Assembly: GCA_024279135.1 (NCBI GenBank)
Contig: JAJRRU010000022.1
Coordinates: 1 to 64,000 of the forward strand
Origin: Alphaproteobacteria bacterium
GTDB lineage: Bacteria; Pseudomonadota; Alphaproteobacteria; Rhodospirillales; Casp-alpha2
DNA length: 64,000 nucleotides
Direction: 5' to 3'
Position numbers and translations under genes: made by a program. The notes under the pieces were generated by a model. That model ran no database searches. It saw only the letters and a list, made by a program, of their open reading frames with translations, and was not told the origin of the DNA. This document shows, in pieces, positions 1 to 9,261 of this stretch; positions within the stretch are counted from its first letter, which is position 1; each line of letters opens with the position of its first letter.

Positions 1-786
1 CACGTCTTTCTCGGCCTGGCGGAGCAGGACCTGGATACCGGCGTCGCTGACGCGGATCAGATCATCGAAGGTGAACATCAGGTTCTTGATGCGCTCGGCG
101 GACTCGCGGTTACGTTCTTCCAGCGCGCCCATAAAACGAGTTTCGGTGTTGCGGTCAAACGAGTTGAAAATATCGGCCATCATTTCATGGCTGTCGCGCT
201 TGGCGGTGCGCGCCAGATTGGTCATGAACTCAGAGCGCAAAGTCCTTTCAATATGATCGAGCACTTCCTTTTGCACCGATTCCATGCGCAGCATACGCAT
301 GATGACCTCCAGCGCGAAGTTTTCCGGCAAGATGGCCAGCACCCGCGAGCCATGATCGGGCTTGATCTTGGACAGGATCACTGCCACGGTCTGGGGGTAT
401 TCGTTCTTCAGATAGTTGGCCAGTACGCTTTCGCTCACGTTGCCTAGCTTGTCCCACATGGTACGGCCCGCAGGTCCGCGGATTTCTTCCATGATGTTGG
501 CGACCCGGTCGCCGCCCAGGGTGTCGCGCAGCAGGCGTTCGGTGGAATCAAATGAGCCGACCAGACCTCCGGCCGAACTGAGGTGTTCGGTAAATTCAAC
601 GAACAACCGTTCGATGATGTTGGCGTTGATGGTGCCGAGCAGGGACATGTGCTGTGAAAGCTCACGGATTTCCTCGTCATCCATGCGCTCAAACAGGCGG
701 GCAGATTGTGATGGTCCGATAGCCAGCATGAAAATGCCAGCTTTTTGCGGGCCCGACAGGCTGCGGTAATCGTCACGTACGGCCAT
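1..786 (-). CDS. fliG: Flagellar motor switch protein FliG, N-terminal part (cut by window edge)
   Basis: The reverse strand reads 262 codons from the ATG at 786 to the window edge without a stop; the rest lies outside. FliG is the rotor protein that joins the MS-ring protein FliF to FliM and interacts with the stator. The N-terminal domain starts with [15 protein letters not shown] (residues 10-24), typical of FliG. The middle domain carries EYPQ (129-132), a variant of the EHPQ motif that contacts Fli[10 protein letters not shown] (235-243) marks the link toward the C-terminal domain. Full-length FliG is about 340 residues, so roughly 80 are missing. It is divergent from the gene at 884. 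The identification is firm. Confidence 0.95.
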   Translation of the reverse strand, partial: MAVRDDYRSLSGPQKAGIFMLAIGPSQSARLFERMDDEEIRELSQHMSLLGTINANIIERLFVEFTEHLSSAGGLVGSFDSTERLLRDTLGGDRVANIMEEIRGPAGRTMWDKLGNVSESVLANYLKNEYPQTVAVILSKIKPDHGSRVLAILPENFALEVIMRMLRMESVQKEVLDHIERTLRSEFMTNLARTAKRDSHEMMADIFNSFDRNTETRFMGALEERNRESAERIKNLMFTFDDLIRVSDAGIQVLLRQAEKDV

Positions 787-883
787 TCAGATGTCTCGGT
801 TTAGTGTTTTGTTAACCATAAGGATACACACTAATAATTATGAATAAAATATATTTTCAAAATGTTTTGGAGTCGAGATCACA

Positions 884-1963
884 ATGATGGTTAGAAACAT
901 CACTGGTTTTATAGCTGTGTTATGTCTGACGTTTATATTTTATAACGTGACATCACCGGCAAATGCGCAAAACAGCCTTACAAATCAAGGCACTGGCGTT
1001 ACCTACCAACGCTACACCCACCCCACAAAAGGCTTTGCCCTGAATTTTCCATCCAACGCCGAGTTGGTGGAAAGGGAGGCGCCGGTCGATATTTCAATTA
1101 ATTCAAAATCGGGTTGGGGAATGACCGTGCAATCATCCGCCACGAATCCTGGGCTGACACTGAATGATCTTGCCGCGAGGCTTGAGGCACATTATCTGGG
1201 CAAGCAAAAACCGTGGTCGCAGAAAATTACTGGCAGCCATGTGCTGTTCAAGCAGTTCAAAGCCTATGATGCCATGTATGAAGGTTCAGGAATGCGCGTT
1301 CGGGTGCTTATTATACGCACCCCGGCGTTTGATTTTGTGTTGATGTTTATCACCCCAGCAGAAATATTTATCAGTGTAAAACCTGTCATTGATACCATTT
1401 TATCCAGTTTCCAGCCCATTGCCATTGCCCGGCCTGCCCCCGATGTTACTCCCCCCAGTGCCCCGGTTCAGGCAGCCTCGCCACAAATGGATTACCTCAA
1501 GGTACATGAGGCCTCGCTTGGATATTCCATCAAATACCCGGAAAGTTGGCAGATCGGCAAACCAGATGATTATACCCTTGTTATTGCCGGACCCAAACAG
1601 GGCCGAGCTGCCGAAGCGGCCGTAACAATCCAGAATGTAGCTTCACCGGTTGAAGCACCACCGGAACAGCGGGCACAAGCTGTCCTGCAACAACTGCGAA
1701 CCCAGATGGCGTATGGCATCCCCAATGTTCGCCATGTTGGTGGGGGCTCGGTCGTTGTCGCTGGCATTCAGGGGCTTCAACTGGTATCGGATTTCAACCG
1801 GGTTTCCATACCTTACAGGCAATGGACAATTGTTTTGCCACACCCCAGCGGAACGGTTGTTCATATCTGGACTTACACGGCACCGCTTGACCGGTTTAAT
1901 GAATTTAGGGACATTACCGAGACCATGATTAACTCGTGGCGGATGGAGATTGTTCCGCAATAA
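884..1963 (+). CDS. Exported protein with two PsbP/DcrB-like domains, function unknown
   Basis: This is a 359-residue protein with a hydrophobic N-terminus (residues 4-22) and a likely signal-peptidase site after ANA (about residue 28). Two similar segments follow, about 38-165 and 205-355. Each opens with a pattern of the type 'glycine-aliphatic-x-aliphatic-x-(F/Y)-P' (GFALNFPSN and GYSIKYPESW), as seen in PsbP/DcrB/Mog1-fold proteins. A proline-rich linker (about 175-200) separates them. I cannot assign a biochemical role. It is 24 bp upstream of a DUF2927 protein and just before a type I secretion module, so a periplasmic role linked to it is possible but only inferred. ATG at 884 is followed directly by a second ATG. 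Confidence 0.75.
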   Translation: MMVRNITGFIAVLCLTFIFYNVTSPANAQNSLTNQGTGVTYQRYTHPTKGFALNFPSNAELVEREAPVDISINSKSGWGMTVQSSATNPGLTLNDLAARLEAHYLGKQKPWSQKITGSHVLFKQFKAYDAMYEGSGMRVRVLIIRTPAFDFVLMFITPAEIFISVKPVIDTILSSFQPIAIARPAPDVTPPSAPVQAASPQMDYLKVHEASLGYSIKYPESWQIGKPDDYTLVIAGPKQGRAAEAAVTIQNVASPVEAPPEQRAQAVLQQLRTQMAYGIPNVRHVGGGSVVVAGIQGLQLVSDFNRVSIPYRQWTIVLPHPSGTVVHIWTYTAPLDRFNEFRDITETMINSWRMEIVPQ

Positions 1964-1987
1964 TTTCTGCAGGTACAGGGATTGGGT

Positions 1988-2737
1988 ATGTTCAGGCCGA
2001 GATTGTTTATTGCCATCGCCGTCATCGTGCTGGTGGCCATATTATTGTATACTGGAAATTCCCCTGTCCCGGTGACAAACACCAGGCCACCGGTTGATGT
2101 ACTGGTTCGTTTTTTCGAGAAAGTGGTTTTCGGCAATGAGCTTGAACCATCCAAGTCGAGCCCGACCCTGGCCCGCTGGAAAGTACCCATAATCTACCGG
2201 GTTGACGGGAAGCCGAACCCACAGCACCTGGAAATCCTGCAACGCCATATAGCGCTTGTTACCCGACTGACAAACCTGTCCATCAAACCGGTATCGCAGA
2301 GTACCGCCACAGAGAATATGACGATCCTGTTCTTAACCGGCGCACAGATGTCTACCATGAAGTTTGAGAATGTGCCCCCGGTGGTTAGCAATATTTTATC
2401 GGCCCAGCACACCTGTTATTTTTTAATAGAGCGCAAACAGCCAGCGCAAATCAGCCGTAGTTATATCGTGGTCAATATAGAACGAAAGCCGGAAGTCATC
2501 GAACACTGTCTGCTTGAGGAATTTGTCCAGAGTCTCGGGCTGCCCAATGACAGCGATATGTTGCGACCGTCCATATTCAGCGATGCCGATGAATTACGTG
2601 AGATGTCGCGTCATGATGAAATAATGCTCCGAACCCTGTATGATAACCGCTTGCAGGATGGACTTGGGCGGGAAGAAATCATGAAGATGGCTCATGATGT
2701 CATAAAAGACTGGGACAGTCGTTTAGCCAATCCATAG
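1988..2737 (+). CDS. DUF2927-family membrane-anchored protein, possible zincin-like peptidase
   Basis: From the ATG at 1988 (AGGG at 1977-1980 serves as ribosome site; an in-frame TTG lies at 1982) this is 249 residues. Residues 5-21 form one hydrophobic anchor or uncleaved signal, so the body is periplasmic. The C-terminal half has the DUF2927 pattern: HCLLEEFVQSLGL (173-185), LPNDSD (185-190), PSIFSD (194-199) and a following LRTLYD. The EE-x2-Q element suggests a zinc-peptidase relative, but activity is not shown for this protein. It sits between the PsbP-like protein and the ABC genes. Family assignment is good; function is open. Confidence 0.75.
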   Translation: MFRPRLFIAIAVIVLVAILLYTGNSPVPVTNTRPPVDVLVRFFEKVVFGNELEPSKSSPTLARWKVPIIYRVDGKPNPQHLEILQRHIALVTRLTNLSIKPVSQSTATENMTILFLTGAQMSTMKFENVPPVVSNILSAQHTCYFLIERKQPAQISRSYIVVNIERKPEVIEHCLLEEFVQSLGLPNDSDMLRPSIFSDADELREMSRHDEIMLRTLYDNRLQDGLGREEIMKMAHDVIKDWDSRLANP

Positions 2738-2869
2738 CCGGTTGGTACACACATACGACCCGCTAGTCTGAATAACGGTTTTTTAACGTCATGCGGACTA
2801 TATTTGTACAGTGTGTCTTGTTATGCGCTCTGTTTTGTTGTGCCTATTGGAAATCAGGGAAATATATAT

Positions 2870-4606
2870 ATGCCTGCCGCCCGCATCCGCAATATTTTTA
2901 ATCGCTCCCAGGGTGATGATACCGTGGCACTGGGGGCCTTCGCCTACATGCCCGGCGGGGTCATTGATATTGTTCTGGCGTCCATATTCATCAATATTCT
3001 GGGCCTGGCTTTGCCCCTGACGCTGTTACAGGTTTATGATCGCATTATTCCCAATGATGCCTTGCAGACCTTGATGCTTCTTGTGCTGGGGGTCGGCTCA
3101 GCCCTGATCCTTGATGCGACGCTCAAAATGAGCCGCTCCTATGTGAGCAGCTGGATGGCTGCGCGGTTCGAACACCTTGCCGGTTGCCGGGCCATGGAAC
3201 GTTTGCTGGGTACCCCGATCGTTGAATACGAGAAACAAGGCGCCGGTGTTCATCTGGAACGTATCAATGCGCTGGGCACCCTGAAAGAGTTTTATGCCGG
3301 ACAGGCGGTTCTTGCCATCGTCGATCTGCCCTTTGCCGTAATCTATCTGGGTGCTGTGTATTATCTGGCCGGTTATCTGGTTCTGGTTCCAATCGTCTTG
3401 ATCATTGCGTTTTTTATCTTTGCGGCCTTGGTCGGGAAGAAACTGAAAAAGTCCCTTGAAAACCGCATGATGGCCGACGACCGGCGCTACAATTTCATCA
3501 TTGAGGTGCTTGGCGGTATTCACACTATCAAGGGCCTGGCCATGGAAGAACAGATGCAGCGCCGCTACGAGAAGTTACAGGAAACCTGTGCAGACTCGCA
3601 GCGTCTTGTTGCCCTGAACGGTGCCAATGCCATCGGCGTTGGGGCGTTGTTTTCACAATTGACCATGTTTACCGTGGTCGGTTTTGGCTCCGTCTATGTG
3701 ATCGACGGTATTTTAACCATAGGCGGACTTGCCGCGTGTACCATGCTCGCCGGTCGCTCCATGCAGCCCTTACAGCGCGCCGTCGGGATCTGGACACGGT
3801 TCCAGTCGGTAACGCTGGCCCGCGACCGTTTGCAGGAATTATTTAAAATGAGCCAGGAAACCGAAAAGGGGTTACCTGGCCTAACCGAGATCCACGGTGA
3901 TATCGAAGTTGAAAATGTTAGTTTTCATTTTGGCAAGAACCGGGATGGTGATGAAAATCCGCCAATATTCGTCAATGCTTCCATGTCAATTCCGGCCGGT
4001 ACCATCGTTGGGGTAAAGGGAGCAAATGCCAGTGGCAAGACCACGTTATTGAATTTGATAAACGGTATGGTCCAGCCGAACACAGGCAGAGTCCTGCTCG
4101 ATGGGGTTGATGTCAATACCTATGACCGGGTTTCGGTACGGCTTAATATCGCCTATCTGCCACAGGAAGGCATCCTGTTCAAAGGCACCCTGGTGGAAAA
4201 TCTGACCATGTTCCGAGATGAACTGAATACCGTAGCCTTTGATATGGCGAGGCTGCTCGGGCTGGATCAGGTTGTTGCTCACATGCCCATGGGTTATGAG
4301 ACTATCGTTGGCGATGGTGCTGGCGAGACCATGCCCAGTGGTATCGTGCAACGCATCGCCATTGCGCGGGCCCTGGTCAACAAACCCAAAATCATCTTGT
4401 TTGATGAAGCCAATTCATCCATGGACAGTGCCGGTGATGAAATGCTGAAAGACCTGTTGGGTCGTCTGAAGGGGCGGGTGACGATGGTCCTGGTTACAGC
4501 GAGACCATCCTTGTTATCGCTGGCTGACACGGTTTACCAGATTGATGATTGCGGTCTTGTTATACTGGATGATCCCCATAAAAGGCCCGGGGGTCCGCCA
4601 AAATGA
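2870..4606 (+). CDS. Type I secretion ABC half-transporter without C39-like domain (subunit 1)
   Basis: This is 578 residues from ATG 2870 (CAGGGA at 2855-2860). An earlier in-frame TTG at 2804 has no good ribosome site. It has a type-1 ABC transmembrane domain (about 35-320) and a nucleotide-binding domain (about 350-578), the PrtD/HlyB layout without an N-terminal peptidase-like domain. Walker A is GANASGKTT (about 384-392) and Walker B is IILFDEA (about 506-512). The signature LSGGQ is degenerate (MPSGIVQR, about 488). The H-loop histidine is replaced: VTARPS instead of the usual THR. Its stop overlaps the next ATG (ATGA), which points to translational coupling and a heterodimer with the next ABC protein. 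The cargo is not visible. Confidence 0.9.
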   Translation: MPAARIRNIFNRSQGDDTVALGAFAYMPGGVIDIVLASIFINILGLALPLTLLQVYDRIIPNDALQTLMLLVLGVGSALILDATLKMSRSYVSSWMAARFEHLAGCRAMERLLGTPIVEYEKQGAGVHLERINALGTLKEFYAGQAVLAIVDLPFAVIYLGAVYYLAGYLVLVPIVLIIAFFIFAALVGKKLKKSLENRMMADDRRYNFIIEVLGGIHTIKGLAMEEQMQRRYEKLQETCADSQRLVALNGANAIGVGALFSQLTMFTVVGFGSVYVIDGILTIGGLAACTMLAGRSMQPLQRAVGIWTRFQSVTLARDRLQELFKMSQETEKGLPGLTEIHGDIEVENVSFHFGKNRDGDENPPIFVNASMSIPAGTIVGVKGANASGKTTLLNLINGMVQPNTGRVLLDGVDVNTYDRVSVRLNIAYLPQEGILFKGTLVENLTMFRDELNTVAFDMARLLGLDQVVAHMPMGYETIVGDGAGETMPSGIVQRIAIARALVNKPKIILFDEANSSMDSAGDEMLKDLLGRLKGRVTMVLVTARPSLLSLADTVYQIDDCGLVILDDPHKRPGGPPK

Positions 4607-7353
4607 CAGATCTTACGCGGATAGAAGGCACCGGCCCGCCAACAGGTGATGTTCCATCGTCCTCGGTTGGCCTGCCCACGGGTGCCATCCATCCGTCACC
4701 GCAAATCGAGCCCGTTAAACGTAAAAAAACAACGGCCCAGCGAAAACGCGAACAAAAAAAACAACACGATGGTGGCTCAGCCGACCCACAGGAAGTCGAA
4801 ACACCTGAGATCGTAATGCCGGTTTCGTCCAAAATGACGGAGGCGAAAACCTTTCGCCTGCCGGAACTCCAGGTCTCTGAGCCTGAATTGCCCGTAACAC
4901 CGGTTGAAGAACCCGCACCAGATCATGCGGGGTGGGTTGCAGACCCCGATATTGAGGAACCCGTTGAGGCGGCCCCGGTCGTGCAAGCCCCTGATGAGGA
5001 CGCCCCGGCCACTGAGCCTGCGGTTTCTGCTCCGGCCAAGGGTGATTTGCCGGTTATTGATGTTGCCATGGATATTGCCGCTGATATTACCACGAATATT
5101 GCTTCAGATGGTGATACCCCCCCCGATAAAGAGGTTTCGCCCAAACCGGAACTCGAAAGTCCGGAGCCTGAACAGACTTCTGAACTGGCGGAAGTCCCCG
5201 AGCCGGATATTCTGGTCAAACGGACACTCTATGACGCCATGCACGGGCTTACACTCAAAACGGATTTATCCAATTGTTTGATACCCTTGCTAGATTCTAT
5301 TGGCTGGATCGGCCATCCGCGGCATGTTGCCGAGGCAATCCCCCATTTTATCGATAATCTGGATATTACGTCTTTTCGGAATATCATGGCCAACCTGAGA
5401 TTCGAGAGTTGGCCGATTAATATTTCACTGCGCAAAATCGATCAGCGATTGATGCCATGTATTTTTCTGCCAAATAAAGGCCCGGCCCTGGTGGTTAAAA
5501 AAATCGAAGGCAAGGTCATTTATGTTTTTAACGGGGAAACCCTGGAACATGAGGAGATATCGGGCAAAAGAATGACCGGTACGGCCTATGTCTTCAAAAA
5601 GCTGGACGCCGATATAGCCCAGGCAATCAAATCCAAGCTTGGCTGGTTTCGCGCGGTCATCGAACGGTTCAGGGGGCTGACCTATCAGGTTCTGATACTG
5701 ACGCTCATTCTGAACTTGCTGGCCTTATCCACGCCGCTGTTTGTCATGGCGGTTTATGACAAGGTTATCGCTTCCCGTTCCATGGAGACATTGGCGTTTT
5801 TTGCCGTCGGGGTAACACTTGCCCTGTTCTGCGACATGGTGTTGCGCGGAATCCGTGCTCGCATTTTGGCCTTTATCGGTGCCAGATTGGATAACATTGT
5901 CGGTAATGCAGTTTTCCAGCGTATCTTGTTGTTACCAGCAGCCCTGACCGAACGCTCGACGGTCGGTTCGCAGGTTGCCCGTATCAAGGATTTTGAAAAC
6001 GTCCGTGAATTTTTTACCGGCCAGATCGCCATGACGTTCATTGAGCTTCCTTTTGCCATTATATTTGTCATCGTCATCGCCATTCTCGGTGGCCCGGTGG
6101 CTTTTGTACCGCTGGTCATGGTTGTTTTGTTTGCCATACTGGGCTTGGTGATGATGCCCTTGATACAACAAAGTGTTACCAAAGCCGGTCGGGGCGCTTC
6201 GCGACGTCAGGAACTGGTCGTTGAGACACTTAGTTCCATGCGTACCGTCAAGGCTTCAGGCAGCGAGGATACCTGGCTGGAGCGTTACCGTGAAGATTCC
6301 GCACTGGCATCACTCAACAGTTTTTACACGTCCCTTTATGGATCACTGGTGCAAACCATCTCGGGTGTAATGATGACGGCTGCGGGTATGGCGACGGTTG
6401 CCTTTGGGGTGTTCAGGGTTCTCGATGGTAACATGACAATCGGCGCGCTGGTGGCTTGTATGATGCTTGTATGGCGCGTTCTCGGGCCATTGCAAATGAC
6501 TTTTGTCTCACTTGCCCGGCTGACCCAGGTTAAATCCAGTATCACACAAATCAACGGTCTGATGGGAATGCGGGTTGAACGCGAACCCGACAAAACGGTC
6601 TTGCCCCTGCCGCGCCTGAGCGGGGCGGTCTCGTTCGATCGTGTATCCATGCGCTACAGTGCCGATACGGACCCGGCACTGGTAGGTGTCACTTTCGATG
6701 TGGAACCCGGCGAGGTGGTTTGCATTATTGGCGGCAATGGTTCGGGTAAATCGACCCTGTTAAAAATTATAGCCGGACTGTATTTCCAACAGGCTGGCAG
6801 TGTACGGATCGATGATCAGGATTTGCGACAACTGGATTTGATCGAAGTTCGCCACGCCATATCTTATGTGCCCCAGATCATTCAATTTTTCTATGGTACA
6901 ATCGCCCAGAACATGCGCCTGACACGGCCCACAGCTTCGGATGAAGACTTACAGTGGGCGGCGCAGGAAGCCGGTGTTCTGAAAGAAATTCTGGATATGG
7001 AGCAGGGCTCTGGAAAGTGGAAGCGATCCGGATTTGGTATTCGCATCGGTGACGCCTCGGCGGCGTCCATGCCGACCAGTTTTATGCAACGCCTCAACCT
7101 GGCACGGGGATATCTGAAACAGTCGCCGATTATGTTGTTTGACGAACCCGGTAATGGCCTCGACTATGAAGGGGATCAGACATTTATGAAAAAAATCGAC
7201 AGGTTACGAGGCGGCACGACAGTCTTTATCGTTACCCACCGGCCCAGTCATTTGAAACTGGCAGACAAGATTGTCTGGATGGAAGGCGGGCACCTGAAGG
7301 TATATGGCCCGGCAGCAGATGTATTGAAGCAAATCCCGAAAAATTTCCTGTAG
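4603..7353 (+). CDS. Type I secretion ABC half-transporter with C39-like domain and long N-terminal extension (subunit 2)
   Basis: A 916-residue protein. Residues 1-205 are rich in Pro, Glu, Ala and Lys and look disordered. Residues about 205-345 resemble the C39-like domain of HlyB/LapB transporters, without an obvious catalytic Cys-His pair, so they would bind rather than cleave a substrate. The transmembrane domain spans about 355-620. The nucleotide-binding domain has Walker A GGNGSGKST (about 709-717), Walker B MLFDEPGN (about 843-850) and an intact H-loop THRPS (about 878). The LSGGQ position reads MPTSFMQR and is degenerate. It overlaps subunit 1 by four bases and is followed 7 bp later by an HlyD-type protein. 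The best parallel is the RtxB/RtxE two-ABC exporter. Family certain, pairing inferred. Confidence 0.9.
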   Translation: MTDLTRIEGTGPPTGDVPSSSVGLPTGAIHPSPQIEPVKRKKTTAQRKREQKKQHDGGSADPQEVETPEIVMPVSSKMTEAKTFRLPELQVSEPELPVTPVEEPAPDHAGWVADPDIEEPVEAAPVVQAPDEDAPATEPAVSAPAKGDLPVIDVAMDIAADITTNIASDGDTPPDKEVSPKPELESPEPEQTSELAEVPEPDILVKRTLYDAMHGLTLKTDLSNCLIPLLDSIGWIGHPRHVAEAIPHFIDNLDITSFRNIMANLRFESWPINISLRKIDQRLMPCIFLPNKGPALVVKKIEGKVIYVFNGETLEHEEISGKRMTGTAYVFKKLDADIAQAIKSKLGWFRAVIERFRGLTYQVLILTLILNLLALSTPLFVMAVYDKVIASRSMETLAFFAVGVTLALFCDMVLRGIRARILAFIGARLDNIVGNAVFQRILLLPAALTERSTVGSQVARIKDFENVREFFTGQIAMTFIELPFAIIFVIVIAILGGPVAFVPLVMVVLFAILGLVMMPLIQQSVTKAGRGASRRQELVVETLSSMRTVKASGSEDTWLERYREDSALASLNSFYTSLYGSLVQTISGVMMTAAGMATVAFGVFRVLDGNMTIGALVACMMLVWRVLGPLQMTFVSLARLTQVKSSITQINGLMGMRVEREPDKTVLPLPRLSGAVSFDRVSMRYSADTDPALVGVTFDVEPGEVVCIIGGNGSGKSTLLKIIAGLYFQQAGSVRIDDQDLRQLDLIEVRHAISYVPQIIQFFYGTIAQNMRLTRPTASDEDLQWAAQEAGVLKEILDMEQGSGKWKRSGFGIRIGDASAASMPTSFMQRLNLARGYLKQSPIMLFDEPGNGLDYEGDQTFMKKIDRLRGGTTVFIVTHRPSHLKLADKIVWMEGGHLKVYGPAADVLKQIPKNFL

Positions 7354-7360
7354 GTAAACA

Positions 7361-8722
7361 ATGAGTGACAAAAACAACAATTCTAATCAAAAAAATAACC
7401 AAGGTGTCCGCCGGGGTGACCGCCAGACCCGCTACCTTGCCCAGTCTGTCATTCTGGAAGAAGCCGGTAGCTCCGGTCTGGTTCGTATCGCCGTAATCAC
7501 GGTAAGCGGAGTAATCTGTGCCTTTATTATCTGGGCCGCCCTGACCGTGGTTGATGAGGTTGCGGTAACCTCGGGAGAAGTCGTGCCCACAGGCCGGGTG
7601 CAGGTTATCCAGCATCTGGAAGGCGGGATTGTCTCGAAAATTCTGGTCAAGGATGGCGACATCGTCGAAGCGGGCCAGATACTGATGTCGCTGGACCCGG
7701 CAGCAGCCGTTGCCGAACTGACCCAGAACCGGGCCCGCCTGACATCTCTGGAATTACAGGGTGAGCGATTGCGTGCCATGGGGGAAGGCCGGGAACCTGA
7801 TTTTTCATTCGTTGGACCTGGGTTTTCTAATCTGGTGGCAGACCAGAACAGAATATTTGAATCGTCCGTCAATGCAGGCATCAACCGCCGAATTGTCCTG
7901 CGTGACCAGATCAAACAGCGCGAAGCCGAATTGTCCATTTTCCGAGAGGAAGAAGAGACACTGCTGCGAAATTTGCAGATTCTTGAAGAAGAATTCGCCA
8001 TGCGTGAAGCCCTTTACGCAAAAGGATTGACCTCCAAAATGGTTTACCTGGATGTTCAGCGTGACCTGAATGATGGTATCGGCGATCTCGCCAAGCTGAC
8101 AAGTGAGCGCATAAAGACTGCGGAAGCCTTGAAAGAGTCGCTCAATAGATTGATCGAAGTCGATACGAATATGCGTGAAGCTTCCATGGGTGAAATGGGC
8201 GATTTGATGGCCGAGACGGCTTCCTTGAGGGAATCAATCCTGCGTTCGGAAGACCGGGTTAACAGGCTCGATATCCGATCCCCGGTGCGTGGTATCGTCA
8301 AGGGGCTCGAAGCCAATACCATCGGCGGTATCATCCCGCCGGCCGGGGTGCTCATGGAAGTGGTCCCGCTCGATGAAGAATTGATAATCGAAACCCGGAT
8401 CGTCACCCGTGACATCGGACACATCAGAACCGGACAGGGGGTTACGGTCAAGGTAACCACGTACGACTTTGCCCGGTATGGCGGAATTAATGGCACATTG
8501 TTTGACGTTTCGGCGACAACATACATGGATGAAGAAGGTGCTCCGTACTACAGGGGATTAATCAGGGTCGAGAAAAATTTTGTCGGTACGGATGATACGC
8601 GCAATCTGATACTGCCCGGCATGACCGTTCAGGCTGACATCAAAACAGGTGACAAGACCTTGCTGGAATATCTGTTGAAACCGGTTGTTTCATCGGTCAA
8701 TGAGTCATTCCGCGAGCGTTGA
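7361..8722 (+). CDS. HlyD-family type I secretion membrane fusion protein
   Basis: A 453-residue periplasmic adaptor that would join the inner-membrane ABC pair to a TolC-type outer-membrane channel. A short polar cytosolic N-terminus (residues 1-38) precedes a single membrane helix (about 42-64). A lipoyl half-motif follows (QHLEGGIVSKILVKDGDIVE, about 84-103), then a long charged coiled coil (about 120-300). The second lipoyl half and beta-barrel carry RSPVRGIVKG near residue 307. Length and order match HlyD/PrtE/LapC. It lies 7 bp after the second ABC gene, so it is in the same operon. No TolC homologue is present in the window. Confidence 0.93.
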   Translation: MSDKNNNSNQKNNQGVRRGDRQTRYLAQSVILEEAGSSGLVRIAVITVSGVICAFIIWAALTVVDEVAVTSGEVVPTGRVQVIQHLEGGIVSKILVKDGDIVEAGQILMSLDPAAAVAELTQNRARLTSLELQGERLRAMGEGREPDFSFVGPGFSNLVADQNRIFESSVNAGINRRIVLRDQIKQREAELSIFREEEETLLRNLQILEEEFAMREALYAKGLTSKMVYLDVQRDLNDGIGDLAKLTSERIKTAEALKESLNRLIEVDTNMREASMGEMGDLMAETASLRESILRSEDRVNRLDIRSPVRGIVKGLEANTIGGIIPPAGVLMEVVPLDEELIIETRIVTRDIGHIRTGQGVTVKVTTYDFARYGGINGTLFDVSATTYMDEEGAPYYRGLIRVEKNFVGTDDTRNLILPGMTVQADIKTGDKTLLEYLLKPVVSSVNESFRER

Positions 8723-8800
8723 TGGGATAATATTTTTGCTTGTCAGACTGCAAACGTGATAAGTGTTGGGTCTGAGAAAGTCACGTTACACAGATGTGTA

Positions 8801-8806
8801 TATAAT
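8801..8806 (+). promoter_or_regulatory. Candidate -10 box for the cyclic-nucleotide-binding gene
   Basis: TATAAT stands 16 bp before the ATG at 8823, in the 100-bp gap after the HlyD gene. No good -35 hexamer is seen at 16-18 bp (AAGTCA at 8778 is poor). It suggests the small sensor gene may have its own start as well as read-through. Confidence 0.25.
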
Positions 8807-8822
8807 ATACAGGTAGTACCCC

Positions 8823-9182
8823 ATGTCTGCAGAACTTCTTGAACGTAAAACCCTGGCCGCAGGCACAGTGGTTTTTAAAAAAGGCGATCAGGCTGGCTGT
8901 GCCTTCATTGTGCAGGATGGAACCGTCGAGATATACATCGGTGAAAAAGGCAGCGAGACGGTTCTTGCGACCATTCCCAAAGGTGGAATATTTGGTGAAA
9001 TGGCCCTGATTGACGATTCGCCCCGAATGGCGGGGGCCAGAATGTCCCATGGCGGCACGTTGGTTATAATCAAGCGCAATACAATCGACCAGAAACTTGC
9101 CAAGGCCGACCCGTTTATCCGTACCTTGCTGAATATATTTGTACAAACAATTCGCAGGCTTTCCGACGAACAAAAAAAATAG
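8823..9182 (+). CDS. Single-domain cyclic-nucleotide-binding protein
   Basis: A 119-residue protein made almost entirely of one cNMP-binding (CRP/PKA-like) beta-roll. The phosphate-binding cassette FGEMALIDDSPRMAGA (residues 57-72) keeps the Gly-Glu pair (58-59) and the phosphate-contacting Arg (68). There is no DNA-binding helix-turn-helix and no membrane segment. It therefore could act by binding a partner in response to cAMP or cGMP; this is inferred from the domain, not shown. It lies 100 bp after the HlyD gene and about 80 bp before a DUF502 gene. Similar stand-alone domains occur in many Proteobacteria. Confidence 0.85.
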   Translation: MSAELLERKTLAAGTVVFKKGDQAGCAFIVQDGTVEIYIGEKGSETVLATIPKGGIFGEMALIDDSPRMAGARMSHGGTLVIIKRNTIDQKLAKADPFIRTLLNIFVQTIRRLSDEQKK

Positions 9183-9261
9183 CCCAAGTATTTCCTGAAT
9201 ACACGGTTTATTGCTTTTCCTGATGTTGTGTTTTGCCTGATAAAATGGTCTATCAGTGCTC

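Noticed and set aside
5220-5640. An active C39 bacteriocin-type peptidase in the second ABC protein
   Set aside because: No catalytic Cys followed by the usual His and Asp is seen; the segment fits the inactive C39-like domain.
7432-8001. A 189-codon frame antisense to the HlyD gene
   Set aside because: No domain and no ribosome site; the HlyD frame is strongly supported.
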